Part shown: positions 37,044-46,029 of the stretch, piece after piece
How the letters are laid out: the number at the start of each line of letters is the position of its first letter
Position numbering within the stretch: position 1 is the first letter of the stretch
Assembly: GCA_001464215.1 (NCBI GenBank)
Contig: LNEZ01000049.1
Coordinates: 1-51,093 of the forward strand
DNA from: Rhizobiales bacterium Ga0077548
GTDB lineage: Bacteria; Pseudomonadota; Alphaproteobacteria; Rhizobiales; Xanthobacteraceae
Direction of reading: 5' to 3'
DNA length: 51,093 nucleotides
Program-made: the position numbers and the translations under genes
Notes under the pieces: model-generated
What the model was told of the DNA's origin: nothing
What the model saw: only the letters and a program-made list of their open reading frames with translations
Databases searched by the model: none

Positions 37044-37102
37044 CCGGGTGCCCGCGTTGGCAGGGGGCGATGGGGGTTTACACCACCGCGGACTCCCGAA
37101 GC

Positions 37103-38728
37103 TCAGCCCTTGCCTACCGGCAAGGTCACATAGCGCGTGCCGGCCTGCGACTTCACGCGAAGCAGGATGACGCTCTTGCCCTCGCTGCGGGCCTTGGTGA
37201 TGGCATCGTTCAGTTCGCTGGTCCGGGTCACGTTGCGGCCTGCGATCTCGAGGATCACGTCGCCGGTGCGCAGTCCGCGCTCTCCGGCTGGACCCTGTTG
37301 ATCGACGTCGGTGACGACGATGCCTTCCGGGTTCGCGCCCTGCACTTCGCTCGCGGGCGCGACCGTGAGGCCGAGCTGCGAGAGCGTCAGCTCGCGCGAG
37401 TTGGTGCTGCGGTCGTCGCTGCGGCTCTGGCGCTGTTCCTTGCGGTCATCGCCACCGCGCTGCATACGGTCGCCTTTATCCATCCGGTCGCCGCGGTCGT
37501 CTTCACGCTCACGGCGCGGGTTGGATTTGCGCGGCGGAGTTTTTTGCTCGGCCGCGGCCTGTTGCTGCTCGGGCAGTTTCGCGAGCTTGACCTCGATCAA
37601 CTGTTCCTTGCCGTCGCGCAGCACCTTGATCTTCACGGTCGAGTCCGGACGGAACGCCGCGATCTTGCGCTGCAATTCACGCACGGTTTTGATCGGCGTG
37701 CCGTCGACATCGATGATGATGTCGCCCGACTTGATACCGGCGGCGGCAGCGGGCAAGCCCGCCTGCACTTCGCCGACCAGCGCGCCTTCGGTGTTCTTGA
37801 GATTGAGACTGTCTGCGATCTCCTGCGTGACCGGCTGGATCTGCACGCCGAGATAGCCGCGCGTGACGGTGCCGTTCTGGCGGAGTGCGGCAACAACGGT
37901 CTGCACCGTTTCGGACGGGATCGCGAAGGCGATGCCGATATTGCCGCCGGTCGGCGACACGATCGCGGTGTTCACGCCGATCACTTCACCGGCGAGATTG
38001 AAGGTCGGGCCGCCGGAGTTGCCGCGATTCACTGCGGCGTCGATCTGGATGAAGTCGTCATAGGTGCCGGCGCCGATGTCGCGGCCGCGCGCGGAGACGA
38101 TGCCCGCGGTCACGGTGCCGCCGAGGCCGAACGGATTGCCGACCGCGAGCACCCAGTCGCCGATGCGCGGGGCGGTCGGAGCAAGACGCACCCAGGGGAA
38201 ATCAGTCTTGCCGTCGACTTTCAGGAGCGCAAGATCGGTGCGCGGATCGGTGCCGATGACCTTGGCAGTGTAAGACTTACCGTCGTCAGCTACGACTTCC
38301 ACGACCGTCGCTTTGTCGATGACGTGATTGTTTGTGACGACATAGCCGTCAGCCGAAATGAAGAAGCCGGAACCCTGACCGGAGGTGCGGCGGTTGCGCG
38401 GAATGCGGTTCGGTCCGGGCATCTGATCGCCAAAGAAGCGGCGGAAGAAGCGCTCCGCATTCGGCGGAAGATCGCCGGAGTCGTCTTCGGCGGTCGCCTG
38501 CGGCGCGTCGCTCTTGGTGCGAACGCTGACCACGGACGGCTTCACCTTGTCGACGATGTCGGCAAACGAAAGCGTGTTGGCCGGCTGGTTCGTCACGATC
38601 TGCGCCTTGGCGGACGAGACGAACGAAACAACATTGGTGCTGGTGATGGCGAACGCAGCGATCACCGCACCGATTACGATACCGGTGACGAGCGAACGGC
38701 GCGAAGCCGGGGAACGGTTCTCAAACAT
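37103..38728 (-). CDS. degP: Periplasmic Do-family serine protease/chaperone
   Basis: 541 aa. A signal anchor (ITGIVI-type helix near 13-33, cut likely after SSAKA) sends it to the periplasm. The trypsin-like domain has His135 (TNNHVID), Asp165 (TDLALLK) and Ser238 (GNSGGP). PDZ1 is at about 285-385 (GYLGVQIQPV start) and PDZ2 at about 450-535. The linker between them (about 390-445) is a highly charged run rich in Arg, Asp and Lys (RRERED, DRGDRMDKGDRM), longer than usual. It degrades or folds damaged envelope proteins. It follows cycHJKL on the same strand, a conserved order in rhizobia. Confidence 0.95.
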   Translation of the reverse strand: MFENRSPASRRSLVTGIVIGAVIAAFAITSTNVVSFVSSAKAQIVTNQPANTLSFADIVDKVKPSVVSVRTKSDAPQATAEDDSGDLPPNAERFFRRFFGDQMPGPNRIPRNRRTSGQGSGFFISADGYVVTNNHVIDKATVVEVVADDGKSYTAKVIGTDPRTDLALLKVDGKTDFPWVRLAPTAPRIGDWVLAVGNPFGLGGTVTAGIVSARGRDIGAGTYDDFIQIDAAVNRGNSGGPTFNLAGEVIGVNTAIVSPTGGNIGIAFAIPSETVQTVVAALRQNGTVTRGYLGVQIQPVTQEIADSLNLKNTEGALVGEVQAGLPAAAAGIKSGDIIIDVDGTPIKTVRELQRKIAAFRPDSTVKIKVLRDGKEQLIEVKLAKLPEQQQAAAEQKTPPRKSNPRREREDDRGDRMDKGDRMQRGGDDRKEQRQSRSDDRSTNSRELTLSQLGLTVAPASEVQGANPEGIVVTDVDQQGPAGERGLRTGDVILEIAGRNVTRTSELNDAITKARSEGKSVILLRVKSQAGTRYVTLPVGKG

Positions 38729-38830
38729 AAGGAGGTCTCCGAAATCCTGGGCACCACATCGGGGATATGGCTGTTTTCGAAGATGAAGGTAGGTGCTGGC
38801 GCCTTACGGCGATGTCGCTGGAACATTACG

Positions 38831-38860
38831 CTTTCGTAAGGTCAGCGGGCCTTACGAAAG
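38831..38860. repeat. Inverted repeat spanning the ccmH stop codon
   Basis: CTTTCGTAAGG (38831-38841) and CCTTACGAAAG (38850-38860) form a perfect 11-base dyad with an eight-base loop. The right arm contains the ccmH stop (TAA, minus strand, 38854-38852). No T-tract follows, so it may be an mRNA 3'-end structure or a weak terminator before degP. Confidence 0.5.
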
Positions 38861-39304
38861 CTGTTTCAGGCGCTTCTTTTCGGCGGCGGTAAGCGGCTTC
38901 GGGCTGTGTCTCGGGCGGCGCATAAAAAAGCGCAGTAAAACCAGCGCTCCCGCGAGCAGGACAAGCAAGGGCGCGAGCCAGAGCAGTGCGGTGCGGCTAT
39001 TTTTCTCAGGCTCGAGCAGCACGAACTGCCCGTAACGCGCGACCAGAAACTCACGGATTTGTGTGTCGCTGTCGCCTGCCTTGAGGCGCTCGCGGACGAG
39101 AACGCGCAGATCGCGTGCAAGCGGCGCATCCGAATCGTCGATCGACTGGTTCTGGCAGACCATGCAGCGGAGCGTGAGCGACAGTGCCCGCGCCCGCGCC
39201 TCAAGCGCTGGATCGCTCAATACTTCGTCCGGCTGCAGGGCTGACGCAGCCGCCGTGAGCGCGAACAACATAAGAAATATGGGCGCGAGTTTTTTCACGT
39301 TCAC
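38852..39304 (-). CDS. ccmH: Cytochrome c maturation thioredoxin-like reductase CcmH/CycL
   Basis: 150 aa. A signal peptide (residues 1-22) precedes the periplasmic domain with the redox motif LRCMVCQNQSI (Cys47, Cys50), and a C-terminal helix (107-126) anchors it. CcmH reduces the apocytochrome CxxCH thiols for haem attachment by CcmF. Its start overlaps the ccmF stop by ATGA. It is the last gene of the cycHJKL unit. Confidence 0.93.
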   Translation of the reverse strand: MNVKKLAPIFLMLFALTAAASALQPDEVLSDPALEARARALSLTLRCMVCQNQSIDDSDAPLARDLRVLVRERLKAGDSDTQIREFLVARYGQFVLLEPEKNSRTALLWLAPLLVLLAGALVLLRFFMRRPRHSPKPLTAAEKKRLKQLS

Positions 39305-41283
39305 TCCGCCGGTGCCATTGCGAGCTTCTTCTTTGCGGCTCGCTTCGGAACGCCGATGCGAAGTCTGCTGTCGGAGAGCGAGGCTGCGGCGCCGAACGCC
39401 ATCACGACGCCGCCGAGCCAGATCAGAAGCACAAATGGCTTCCAGTATGCGCGGAGCGCTACCGACTGATCGGGTGACGGATCGCCGATGCTTAAATAGA
39501 GCTGACTCAAGCCGAAGGTTTTTATGCCTGCTTCCGAAGTCTGCTGGCCGCGCATCACGAAAATACGTTTCGCGGGTGAGAGTTCATCAATCAGAATGCC
39601 GTCGCGGCGGATTTCGAAGATCGCTGCGATGTCGCGGTAGTTCTCGCCTTTGCGCTCCGCCCATTGGCGGAAGCGAAGATCGAAATCCGCGATGCGGACG
39701 GTCTCGCCGGGTTTTACCGCGACAATCTTCTCGACGCTCCAACCGCCCTCTGCCGCGATGCCGATCAGCGAAAGACCGATACCGAGGTGTGCCAGCAAAC
39801 TGCCTAACGACGAGCGCGGCAAACCGCGTGCTCGCGAAAACGATTCCGCAACCGGCACGCGAAAGAGCGCCACGCGGGTCGCGTATTCCGTGATCGCTCC
39901 TGCGACCGCGAAGATACCGATGGTTAGCGCGATCATCGGATAAAGCGGCGCACTATTGCTTGCGAACACTGTAATCGCGAGCGCCAGAGCCAAAGCCGCT
40001 GCCAGCGCCAGCTTCTGCGCGATCCCCGTAGCATCGCCGCGCTTCCACGCAAGCAGCGGCCCTGCCGGCATCAGCGCGACCAGAAAGAGCGCAAGCGGCC
40101 CCACGGTCGCATTGAAGAACGGCGCACCGACCGAAATCTTCTCGCCGGTCAAGGATTCCAGAAGCAGCGGATAAAGCGTACCGGTGAAAACCGTCGCGCA
40201 GATTGCGGAGAGAAAAAGGTTGTTCAGCAGAAGCGCGCCTTCGCGCGAAACCGGCGCAAAAATGCCGCCCGGCTTCAGTTCGGATACACGTAGCGCGAAC
40301 AGTGCGAGCGAGCCGCCGACGAAGAAGATGAGAATGGCGAGAATGAAAACGCCGCGTGTCGGGTCGCTCACGAAAGTATGTACCGAAGTCAGTACGCCAG
40401 AGCGCACCAGAAAAGTGCCGAGGAGCGACAACGAGAACGTCAAGAGTGCAAGCAACACCGTCCAGATTTTGAGCGCATCGCGCTTCTCCATGACTAGCGC
40501 AGAATGAAGTAGCGCCGTCGCCGCAATCCACGGCATCAAGGACGCATTCTCCACCGGGTCCCAGAACCAGTACCCGCCCCAGCCGAGTTCGTAATAGGCC
40601 CAGTAGGAACCCATCGCGATGCCGAGCGTAAGAAATAGCCACGTGGTGAGTGTCCATGGCCGCACCCAGCGCGCCCAGGCGGCATCGATCCGGCCCTCGA
40701 TCAGCGCGGCAACGGCAAACGAGAACGCGACCGAGCAGCCAACATAGCCGAGATACAAAAGCGGCGGATGCAGCGCGAGGCCGATGTCCTGCAATACCGG
40801 GTTAAGCCCCTGCCCCTGCGCCGGTGCAATTTCGATCCGCAGGAACGGATTGGACGTCGCAAGAATAAAAAGAATGAAGATCGCGGCGATCAGCCCCTGC
40901 ACGCCGAGCACGTTCGCACGCAGGCGGGCGGGTAGATTTCCTGCGAAGACGCCGATCAGCGCGGAGAAGATCGCAAGCACCAGCGCCCACAGGAGCATCG
41001 AGCCTTCATGATTGCCCCACACGCCGGTGAACTTGTAGAGCAGCGGCTTCGCCGAGTGCGAGTTGGAATAGACGTTTGCGACCGAAAAATCCGAAGTGAC
41101 ATATAGATATGTGAGGCCCGCAAACGACGCAGCCGTAAAGGCGAGCACGCCGAAAGCTGCCACCGGCGGCACGTTCATCAGCCGTTGATCGTTCTGCCAC
41201 GCACCCCACAGCGAGAAGAACGCCTGCGCTACCGCCAGCGCAAACGCGAGTGCAAGGGCCGCATGGGAAAGCTCGGCAATCAT
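39301..41283 (-). CDS. ccmF: Cytochrome c haem lyase subunit CcmF/CycK
   Basis: 660 aa, about 14-15 membrane helices. The haem-handling WWD domain is WGGYWFWDPVENAS (235-248), with conserved His in WGNHEGS (91-92) and LHPP (172). The protein works with CcmH and CcmI at the periplasmic face to ligate haem to c-type cytochromes. The start overlaps the ccmE stop by four bases and the stop overlaps ccmH by four. Confidence 0.96.
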   Translation of the reverse strand: MIAELSHAALALAFALAVAQAFFSLWGAWQNDQRLMNVPPVAAFGVLAFTAASFAGLTYLYVTSDFSVANVYSNSHSAKPLLYKFTGVWGNHEGSMLLWALVLAIFSALIGVFAGNLPARLRANVLGVQGLIAAIFILFILATSNPFLRIEIAPAQGQGLNPVLQDIGLALHPPLLYLGYVGCSVAFSFAVAALIEGRIDAAWARWVRPWTLTTWLFLTLGIAMGSYWAYYELGWGGYWFWDPVENASLMPWIAATALLHSALVMEKRDALKIWTVLLALLTFSLSLLGTFLVRSGVLTSVHTFVSDPTRGVFILAILIFFVGGSLALFALRVSELKPGGIFAPVSREGALLLNNLFLSAICATVFTGTLYPLLLESLTGEKISVGAPFFNATVGPLALFLVALMPAGPLLAWKRGDATGIAQKLALAAALALALAITVFASNSAPLYPMIALTIGIFAVAGAITEYATRVALFRVPVAESFSRARGLPRSSLGSLLAHLGIGLSLIGIAAEGGWSVEKIVAVKPGETVRIADFDLRFRQWAERKGENYRDIAAIFEIRRDGILIDELSPAKRIFVMRGQQTSEAGIKTFGLSQLYLSIGDPSPDQSVALRAYWKPFVLLIWLGGVVMAFGAAASLSDSRLRIGVPKRAAKKKLAMAPAE

Positions 41284-41723
41284 TTCTTGCCGCCTTCGTT
41301 TTGCTTCCAGACGCCTTTGTCCTTCAAGGCATCCACGACTTCGCGCGGCATATAATATTCGTCATGCTTCGCGAGAATCGTGCGTGCGATGAAGACGCCC
41401 TCTTCCAGCGTGCCCTCGGCGACCACGCCCTGCTTTTCGCGGAACAGATCCGGCAACATCCCCTGATAGCGGACGGGGATGCTTTTCTCGCCATCGGTCA
41501 CTTCGAAGCGCACCAGCACGCCCTCTTTCACGATGCTGCCTTCCTTGACGAGACCGCCGATGCGAAGCCGCTTGCCGGGCGGCGGCGGGTTTAACGCCAA
41601 TTCGCTCGGGCTCGCGAAGAAGGTAATGGTGTCGCGGAGCGCAGACAGCGTCAGCGCTGCCGCAAGCGCGAGCACGATGCCGCCAATGGCGATCAAGGTA
41701 AGGCGACGCTGCTTCCGCGTCAT
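41280..41723 (-). CDS. ccmE: Cytochrome c haem chaperone CcmE/CycJ
   Basis: 147 aa. An N-terminal anchor (9-29) is followed by the OB-fold domain. The haem-binding histidine is His120 in LAKHDEYYMP, with the neighbouring Tyr124. RLRIGGLVKEGSIV and VRYQGMLPDLFREKQGVVAEG are the strand signatures. CcmE takes haem from CcmC and hands it to CcmF. It overlaps ccmI and ccmF by four bases each. Confidence 0.96.
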   Translation of the reverse strand: MTRKQRRLTLIAIGGIVLALAAALTLSALRDTITFFASPSELALNPPPPGKRLRIGGLVKEGSIVKEGVLVRFEVTDGEKSIPVRYQGMLPDLFREKQGVVAEGTLEEGVFIARTILAKHDEYYMPREVVDALKDKGVWKQNEGGKK

Positions 41724-42541
41724 GGCTTCTTCTCAAGCATCATGAGCCGGCGCTCCGCCGGAATGCGCCACGGATCGTTCGGTTTCGCGTGCTCGACCAC
41801 ACGCGACCAGAATTTCTTTGCTTCCGCCGCGTTGCCGCTCTCGGCGGCTTCAAGGCCCAGATAAAAAAGCGCGGGGATTGTCTTGTCGTCAAGCACAAGC
41901 GCGCGCTCGAAAGCCGCTTTCGATTCCGGAGAAATTTTTCCGTTCGCGATCCGCAGATACTCGCCGAGCGCAACTTCGCGTGCGGCACTCGCACCAAGAA
42001 TACGGATTGCGCTTTCCTGCGCCGCGATCGCGTCGCCGGTTCTGCCAACGCGCATATAAATCGGCGCAATCAATTCCCAACCTTCGCCGTGATTTGGATT
42101 CTGCGCGAGCCGCTCTTCGAGACGGCCGATCAGCATACCGATATCCTGCTGTTCGACTGGAACCGCCACGCGCTCGGCGAATGGCGCGTCCGGAAACTCC
42201 GGTGCGCCGTAGTTAAAATATAGAGAGAGGGAAAGCGCGGGCACACCGAAGAGCGCGATGATCGAAGCGGCCCGGCGGCGCGCGAGGCTTGCACCGGCTT
42301 TGGGTACTGCCGCGGAAGCAGCACCAAGCAAGCGGCGCGATACTTCGATGCGGGCGGCTTCCGCTTCGGAGGCGGGCAGCAGCCCGCGCGCACGATCGGT
42401 TTCGATTTCGGCAAGCTGGTTGCGATAGACCGCGAGCCCCGCCGCCTCGCCGGCAACGCGCGGTTCGCGCGAAAGCGGCCACAGCAGCGCGAACACGGCG
42501 GCAGCGGTCATCAGCGCAAGCAGCGTCCAGAACAGCATCAT
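41720..42541 (-). CDS. ccmI: Cytochrome c biogenesis protein CcmI/CycH
   Basis: 273 aa. Two membrane helices (2-22 and about 90-110) enclose a cytosolic loop with a YRNQLAEIETDRARGLLPASEAEAARIEVSRRLL coiled-coil region, as in CycH. A TPR-like periplasmic domain follows (GEGWELIAPIYMRVGRTGDAI and SKAAFERALVLDDKTIPALFYLGL). It binds the apocytochrome C-terminus and presents it to CcmF/CcmH. It is shorter than the CycH of Rhizobium, which has an added C-terminal part. First gene of cycHJKL. Confidence 0.9.
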   Translation of the reverse strand: MMLFWTLLALMTAAAVFALLWPLSREPRVAGEAAGLAVYRNQLAEIETDRARGLLPASEAEAARIEVSRRLLGAASAAVPKAGASLARRRAASIIALFGVPALSLSLYFNYGAPEFPDAPFAERVAVPVEQQDIGMLIGRLEERLAQNPNHGEGWELIAPIYMRVGRTGDAIAAQESAIRILGASAAREVALGEYLRIANGKISPESKAAFERALVLDDKTIPALFYLGLEAAESGNAAEAKKFWSRVVEHAKPNDPWRIPAERRLMMLEKKP

Positions 42542-42605
42542 TTCACCCGGCGTGAGGTCCTAAAGCCGGGCGGCGGTCAGGTCAAAAGGCTTATCCGCGC
42601 AGCTC

Positions 42606-43079
42606 TTAACCTTGGACTTGCGACCAGGTGCCGTCCGGATTGCGGCAGGCAATGCCGCGCGCAGTCTGCGGCTGGCCGTTTACATAGACCGTGTGGGTGA
42701 ATTCGCGGCAGCGCTGATAGCTCTGATAGGCGTAAGGCGGGCCTGCCACGATGGTGCCATAGGCACCGCGATCCCCGCGCCAGCTTACCGGGGCGCCGGG
42801 GCCCTCGGCTTCGAGTGCGCGAAGCTCGGCGTCATAGGCGCGGCGGCGGTCTTCTTCGTCGAGTGCATTTCCGATCGCGCCGCCGATAAGACCGCCGATC
42901 ACCGCACCCGCAATCACGCCGCCCGGCCCGCGATTGGTGAGAGCGCCGATAACGCCACCGGTCAGCGCGCCTGCGAAAATTCCGTCCCCTGTGCGCGGAC
43001 CGGAAGGTCCAGAACAGGCGCCCAGCGATAACGCCAGCACGCAAAGGACGCCTACAAACTTGGTCTTCAAAGCCGGCAT
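42606..43079 (-). CDS. Glycine-zipper outer-membrane lipoprotein (17 kDa surface-antigen-like)
   Basis: 157 aa. Signal peptide with lipobox SLGAC (lipid on Cys22). A glycine-zipper helix pair follows (GIFAGALTGGVIGAL, then GGVIAGAVIGGLIGGAIGNALDEEDRR). The C-terminal domain ends CREFTHTVYVNGQPQTARGIACRNPDGTW, as in the Rickettsia 17 kDa antigen family. It is probably inserted in the outer membrane by its zipper. ATG 43079 is preferred (AGGGG upstream); the longer frame would lack a proper signal. It lies 64 bases before ccmI, on the same strand, likely separate. Confidence 0.85.
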   Translation of the reverse strand: MPALKTKFVGVLCVLALSLGACSGPSGPRTGDGIFAGALTGGVIGALTNRGPGGVIAGAVIGGLIGGAIGNALDEEDRRRAYDAELRALEAEGPGAPVSWRGDRGAYGTIVAGPPYAYQSYQRCREFTHTVYVNGQPQTARGIACRNPDGTWSQVQG

Positions 43080-43172
43080 GGAAAGCCCCTTACACCACAC
43101 AAACAGGCGCCGCACCTCCGCGCCGGATCGATTATGCCAGAAATGGGCTGAAGATTCAGGCGAAAGGGAGGC

Positions 43173-44555
43173 TCAGCCTTCAGCGGCGGGAAGCACCAGT
43201 TCCGCACGCAATCCCCCCAGCGGGGACGATCCCAGTTGCAGGGTGCCGCCATAGAGCTTCGCGAGTTCGAGCACGATGGAAAGCCCGAGGCCGGTGCCGG
43301 GCTTGCTTTCGTCCAGACGCTTGCCGCGACGCAAGACTTCCTCGCGCTCGGCAGGCGCCAGCCCCGGCCCGTCGTCGTCGACTTGAATCCGGACCGACGC
43401 GGGCTGTGAAGGCTGCGGCGCGCTCAGCGCGAACATTTCTATATCGACCTTCGACACCGCCCACTTGCAGGCATTATCGACGAGATTGCCGACCATCTCT
43501 TCGATGTCCTGCTGCTCGCCGCGGAATTTGGTGGCCGGATTCAACTTCGTACGCAAAGTGATGCCGCGCTCGCGATGGATCTTCTCCATCGTGCGCACCA
43601 GCATTTCGATCACGGGTGAGACCTCGACCGTTGTGCTCACCACGGCTACGCGGGCGGCAATACGCGCGCGGTCGAGATGGCGTTGCACCTGGTCCCGCAT
43701 GATGCCGAGCTGTTCGCGGATTTTTTCGGCGGCGGGGCCTTTTACATTCTCGCTCTCGTTGACCAACACGGAAAGCGGCGTTTTCAGCGCGTGCGCCAGA
43801 TTGCCTACGTGCGTCCGGGCGCGGTCCACGATTTCGCGGTTGGTATCGAGCAACGCGTTCACCTCGCCAGCGAGCGGCGCGACCTCTTTCGGAAAACTTC
43901 CCTGCAAACGATCTACTTTTCCCGAGCGGATTTCGGACAGTACGTCGGAGATATTCTTCAGCGGCCGCAGGCCGTAGCGGATCTGGAACCAGACGATCGC
44001 GAGGAACGCGAGCGCAATGAAACCGAAGGTCAGCAACAGCGCGTCATTGAAATCGGAGGCTTCGTCTTCGATCTCGAAGGAATCACCGGCAACGAAGAGC
44101 AGAAAGCGGCCGTCCTCGCCGAGATCGAGGAAGCGCTCGACCGCGCGCAAACGCTGGTTGTCTGGGCCCATCACGTAAGCCTGACGAAGACCGCCATAGA
44201 CTTGCGGGACCTGCAAACTTTCCAGCGTGGGGAAGCCCGTATCCGGAGAAGAGCGCGATGCCTTGCGCTCCGCAGGATCGCTGAGCCGCGTAATCTGCCA
44301 GTACCAGCCGGACGCAGGAATAAAGAACAGCGGCTCGCCGAGCGTTTCCGGCTCGATCGTGGGCGACTTCGGATTGTTCGCGATTTCGGCCACGATGTTG
44401 CGAAGATAGACGTTGATGCGCCGGTCGAACGCGCGCTCGACGGCGCTGCGATAAAGCGAAGACAACACGACGCCGATCACGAGCAGCACGACCATGCTGA
44501 CCGCGGTCGCGGAAAGAAACAGCCGCCGGGCGAGCGATGGCGCTTTAGCTGGCAT
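43173..44555 (-). CDS. feuQ: Sensor histidine kinase of the FeuQ/PhoQ type
   Basis: 460 aa. A helix near 12-34 and another near 172-193 flank a periplasmic domain with WYWQITRL. HAMP and HisKA follow: VGNLAHALKTPLSVLVNE with His255. N-box NLVDNACKWA, G1 VDDDGPGLAPAERE and G2 GTGLGLSIVLELAKLYGG are intact. The NLAHALKTPLSVL H-box is typical of the alphaproteobacterial PhoQ/FeuQ group. ATG at 44555 overlaps the regulator stop by 11 bases. In Sinorhizobium FeuQ works with FeuP to control cyclic glucan export and envelope genes. Confidence 0.8.
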   Translation of the reverse strand: MPAKAPSLARRLFLSATAVSMVVLLVIGVVLSSLYRSAVERAFDRRINVYLRNIVAEIANNPKSPTIEPETLGEPLFFIPASGWYWQITRLSDPAERKASRSSPDTGFPTLESLQVPQVYGGLRQAYVMGPDNQRLRAVERFLDLGEDGRFLLFVAGDSFEIEDEASDFNDALLLTFGFIALAFLAIVWFQIRYGLRPLKNISDVLSEIRSGKVDRLQGSFPKEVAPLAGEVNALLDTNREIVDRARTHVGNLAHALKTPLSVLVNESENVKGPAAEKIREQLGIMRDQVQRHLDRARIAARVAVVSTTVEVSPVIEMLVRTMEKIHRERGITLRTKLNPATKFRGEQQDIEEMVGNLVDNACKWAVSKVDIEMFALSAPQPSQPASVRIQVDDDGPGLAPAEREEVLRRGKRLDESKPGTGLGLSIVLELAKLYGGTLQLGSSPLGGLRAELVLPAAEG

Positions 44556-45216
44556 CGGCTGGCGGCGAAAGCATATAGCCAAGGCCGCGAACGGTCTGGA
44601 TGATGTCGATGCCGAGTTTCTTGCGCAACCTGCCGACGAAAACCTCGATCGTGTTCGAGTCGCGATCGAAGTCCTGATCGTAGAGATGCTCGACCAGTTC
44701 GGTGCGCGAAACCACGCGCCCGTTATGATGCATCAGATACGCGAGCAGCCGGTATTCGTGCGACGTGAGGCGCACCGGATTGCCGTTCACCGAGACGCGG
44801 CTTGAGCGCGTGTCCAAGGTCACCGGCCCGCAGACGAGTTCGTTGGTCGCGTGGCCGGCAGAGCGGCGCAACAGCGCGCGGATGCGCGCGAGCACTTCTT
44901 CCATATGGAAAGGTTTGGCGACGTAATCGTCGGCACCCGCGTCGAAGCCCTGCACCTTGTCCGACCAGCGGTCGCGCGCGGTCAGGATCAGGACCGGCAT
45001 CATCTTGCCGTTGCGCCGCCAGCTCTCCAGCACCGAAATGCCGTCCATTTTCGGAAGGCCGAGATCGAGCACAATCGCGTCATAGGGTTCGCTGTCGCCG
45101 AGGTGGTGACCGTCCTCGCCGTCCGCGGCGGAATCGACCGCGTAGCCCGCATCGGACAAAGCCGTGACAAGCTGGCGGTTCAGATCGGGATCGTCTTCAA
45201 CGACTAGCAGGCGCAT
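44545..45216 (-). CDS. feuP: Response regulator of the FeuP/PhoP type
   Basis: 223 aa OmpR-family regulator. Asp51 (IVLDLGLPKMDG), acidic pair EDD at 7-9, switch Thr in LILTARDRWSDKV and Lys in AKPFHM. The winged helix has LTSHEYRLLAYLMHHNGRVV and IQTVRGLGYML. ARDRWSDKVQGFDAGADDYVAKPFHMEEVLARIRALLRR-type wording (short stretch RWSDKVQGFDAGADDYV) matches FeuP of Sinorhizobium closely by memory. It is first in the unit and overlaps the sensor gene. Confidence 0.85.
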   Translation of the reverse strand: MRLLVVEDDPDLNRQLVTALSDAGYAVDSAADGEDGHHLGDSEPYDAIVLDLGLPKMDGISVLESWRRNGKMMPVLILTARDRWSDKVQGFDAGADDYVAKPFHMEEVLARIRALLRRSAGHATNELVCGPVTLDTRSSRVSVNGNPVRLTSHEYRLLAYLMHHNGRVVSRTELVEHLYDQDFDRDSNTIEVFVGRLRKKLGIDIIQTVRGLGYMLSPPADAS

Positions 45217-45302
45217 GGCGACTCAAAGCCCCGGAATTCGGGCGGGAGTGTGCCATACGATAAAGCCAGACCGAACCTGAACCGGCGATTAAGGTTTCGC
45301 GC

Positions 45303-45977
45303 TCAGTCGAAGCCCTGAAAGCGCGCAAATTCGGTCACATCCGCGCGGGGCGAACGCCACTGGTTAATTGGCGCGGTCTCGTCGGCATAGCCTAGCGCGA
45401 CACCGCAAAAGAGCATCTGTTCGGGGGGAAGTTCTAGGAAGCGGGACACGGTCTTGTGCCAGAAGGTCCAGGCTTCCTGCGCGCAGGTGTGGAGGCCGTA
45501 CCCGCGCGCGAGCAAAAGCACATTTTGAATGTGCATACCTAGGTCTTGCCATTGCGGCGGACCCATAGTGCGGTCGAGGACAAAGAAAATGCCGACCGGC
45601 GCGCCGAAGAACTCGAAATTGCGGGCGAACTGCTGGTAGCGGCCCGGCCGGTCTTCGCGCGGAATCTTGATTGACTCGTAGAGCAGCTCGCCGACTTTGA
45701 AACGGCGGGCTTTATAAGGCTCCTTCAGCGGAGCCGGATACACCTGATACTCGCTGCCTTCCGCGAGCGGCAATTCGTTGAGCCGCGGGCGAATGAGCGC
45801 CTTGAGTTCTTCAAGGCGCTTGCCCGCAAGCGCGTGCACGATCCACGGCTGCAAGTTACCGCCCGACGGCGCACGTGCGGCACTTTGCAAAATCTCGCGG
45901 ACGACCGTTTCGGGAACGGGCTTTGGGAGGAATGCCCGGCAGGAATAGCGGCTCTCGACCGCCTCGCGGATATGCAT
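45303..45977 (-). CDS. Nitroreductase family protein
   Basis: 224 aa FMN-dependent enzyme. FMN motif RYSCRAFLPKPVPE (near 9-22) and SAARAPSGGNLQPW (near 33-46) are diagnostic; LLLARGYGLHTCAQEAW and LFCGVALGYADETAPIN complete the fold. It could reduce nitro groups, quinones or flavins with NAD(P)H. ATG at 45977 is right because the family start REAVESRYSCR follows directly; the frame runs upstream to 46157 through the palindrome. A perfect dyad covers the site of its ribosome-binding region. Confidence 0.9.
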   Translation of the reverse strand: MHIREAVESRYSCRAFLPKPVPETVVREILQSAARAPSGGNLQPWIVHALAGKRLEELKALIRPRLNELPLAEGSEYQVYPAPLKEPYKARRFKVGELLYESIKIPREDRPGRYQQFARNFEFFGAPVGIFFVLDRTMGPPQWQDLGMHIQNVLLLARGYGLHTCAQEAWTFWHKTVSRFLELPPEQMLFCGVALGYADETAPINQWRSPRADVTEFARFQGFD

Positions 45978-45980
45978 TGG

Positions 45981-46008
45981 AAGAGTCCTGAATAATGTCA
46001 GGACTCTT
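45981..46008 (-). promoter_or_regulatory. Perfect 11-base dyad on the nitroreductase leader
   Basis: AAGAGTCCTGA (45981-45991), six bases, TCAGGACTCTT (45998-46008). On the minus strand it ends four bases before the ATG, so the only purine-rich ribosome site lies inside the stem. TATAAG, a possible -10 element, touches the outer end. It could be an operator overlapping the promoter or an mRNA hairpin that hides the ribosome site. Confidence 0.6.
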
Positions 46009-46029
46009 ATAAGTGAGTGCCGGGAAAAG

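Noticed and set aside
37010-38839. 609-codon plus-strand frame opposite degP
   Set aside because: Codon bias and domain evidence support degP on the minus strand; the other frame has no recognisable feature.
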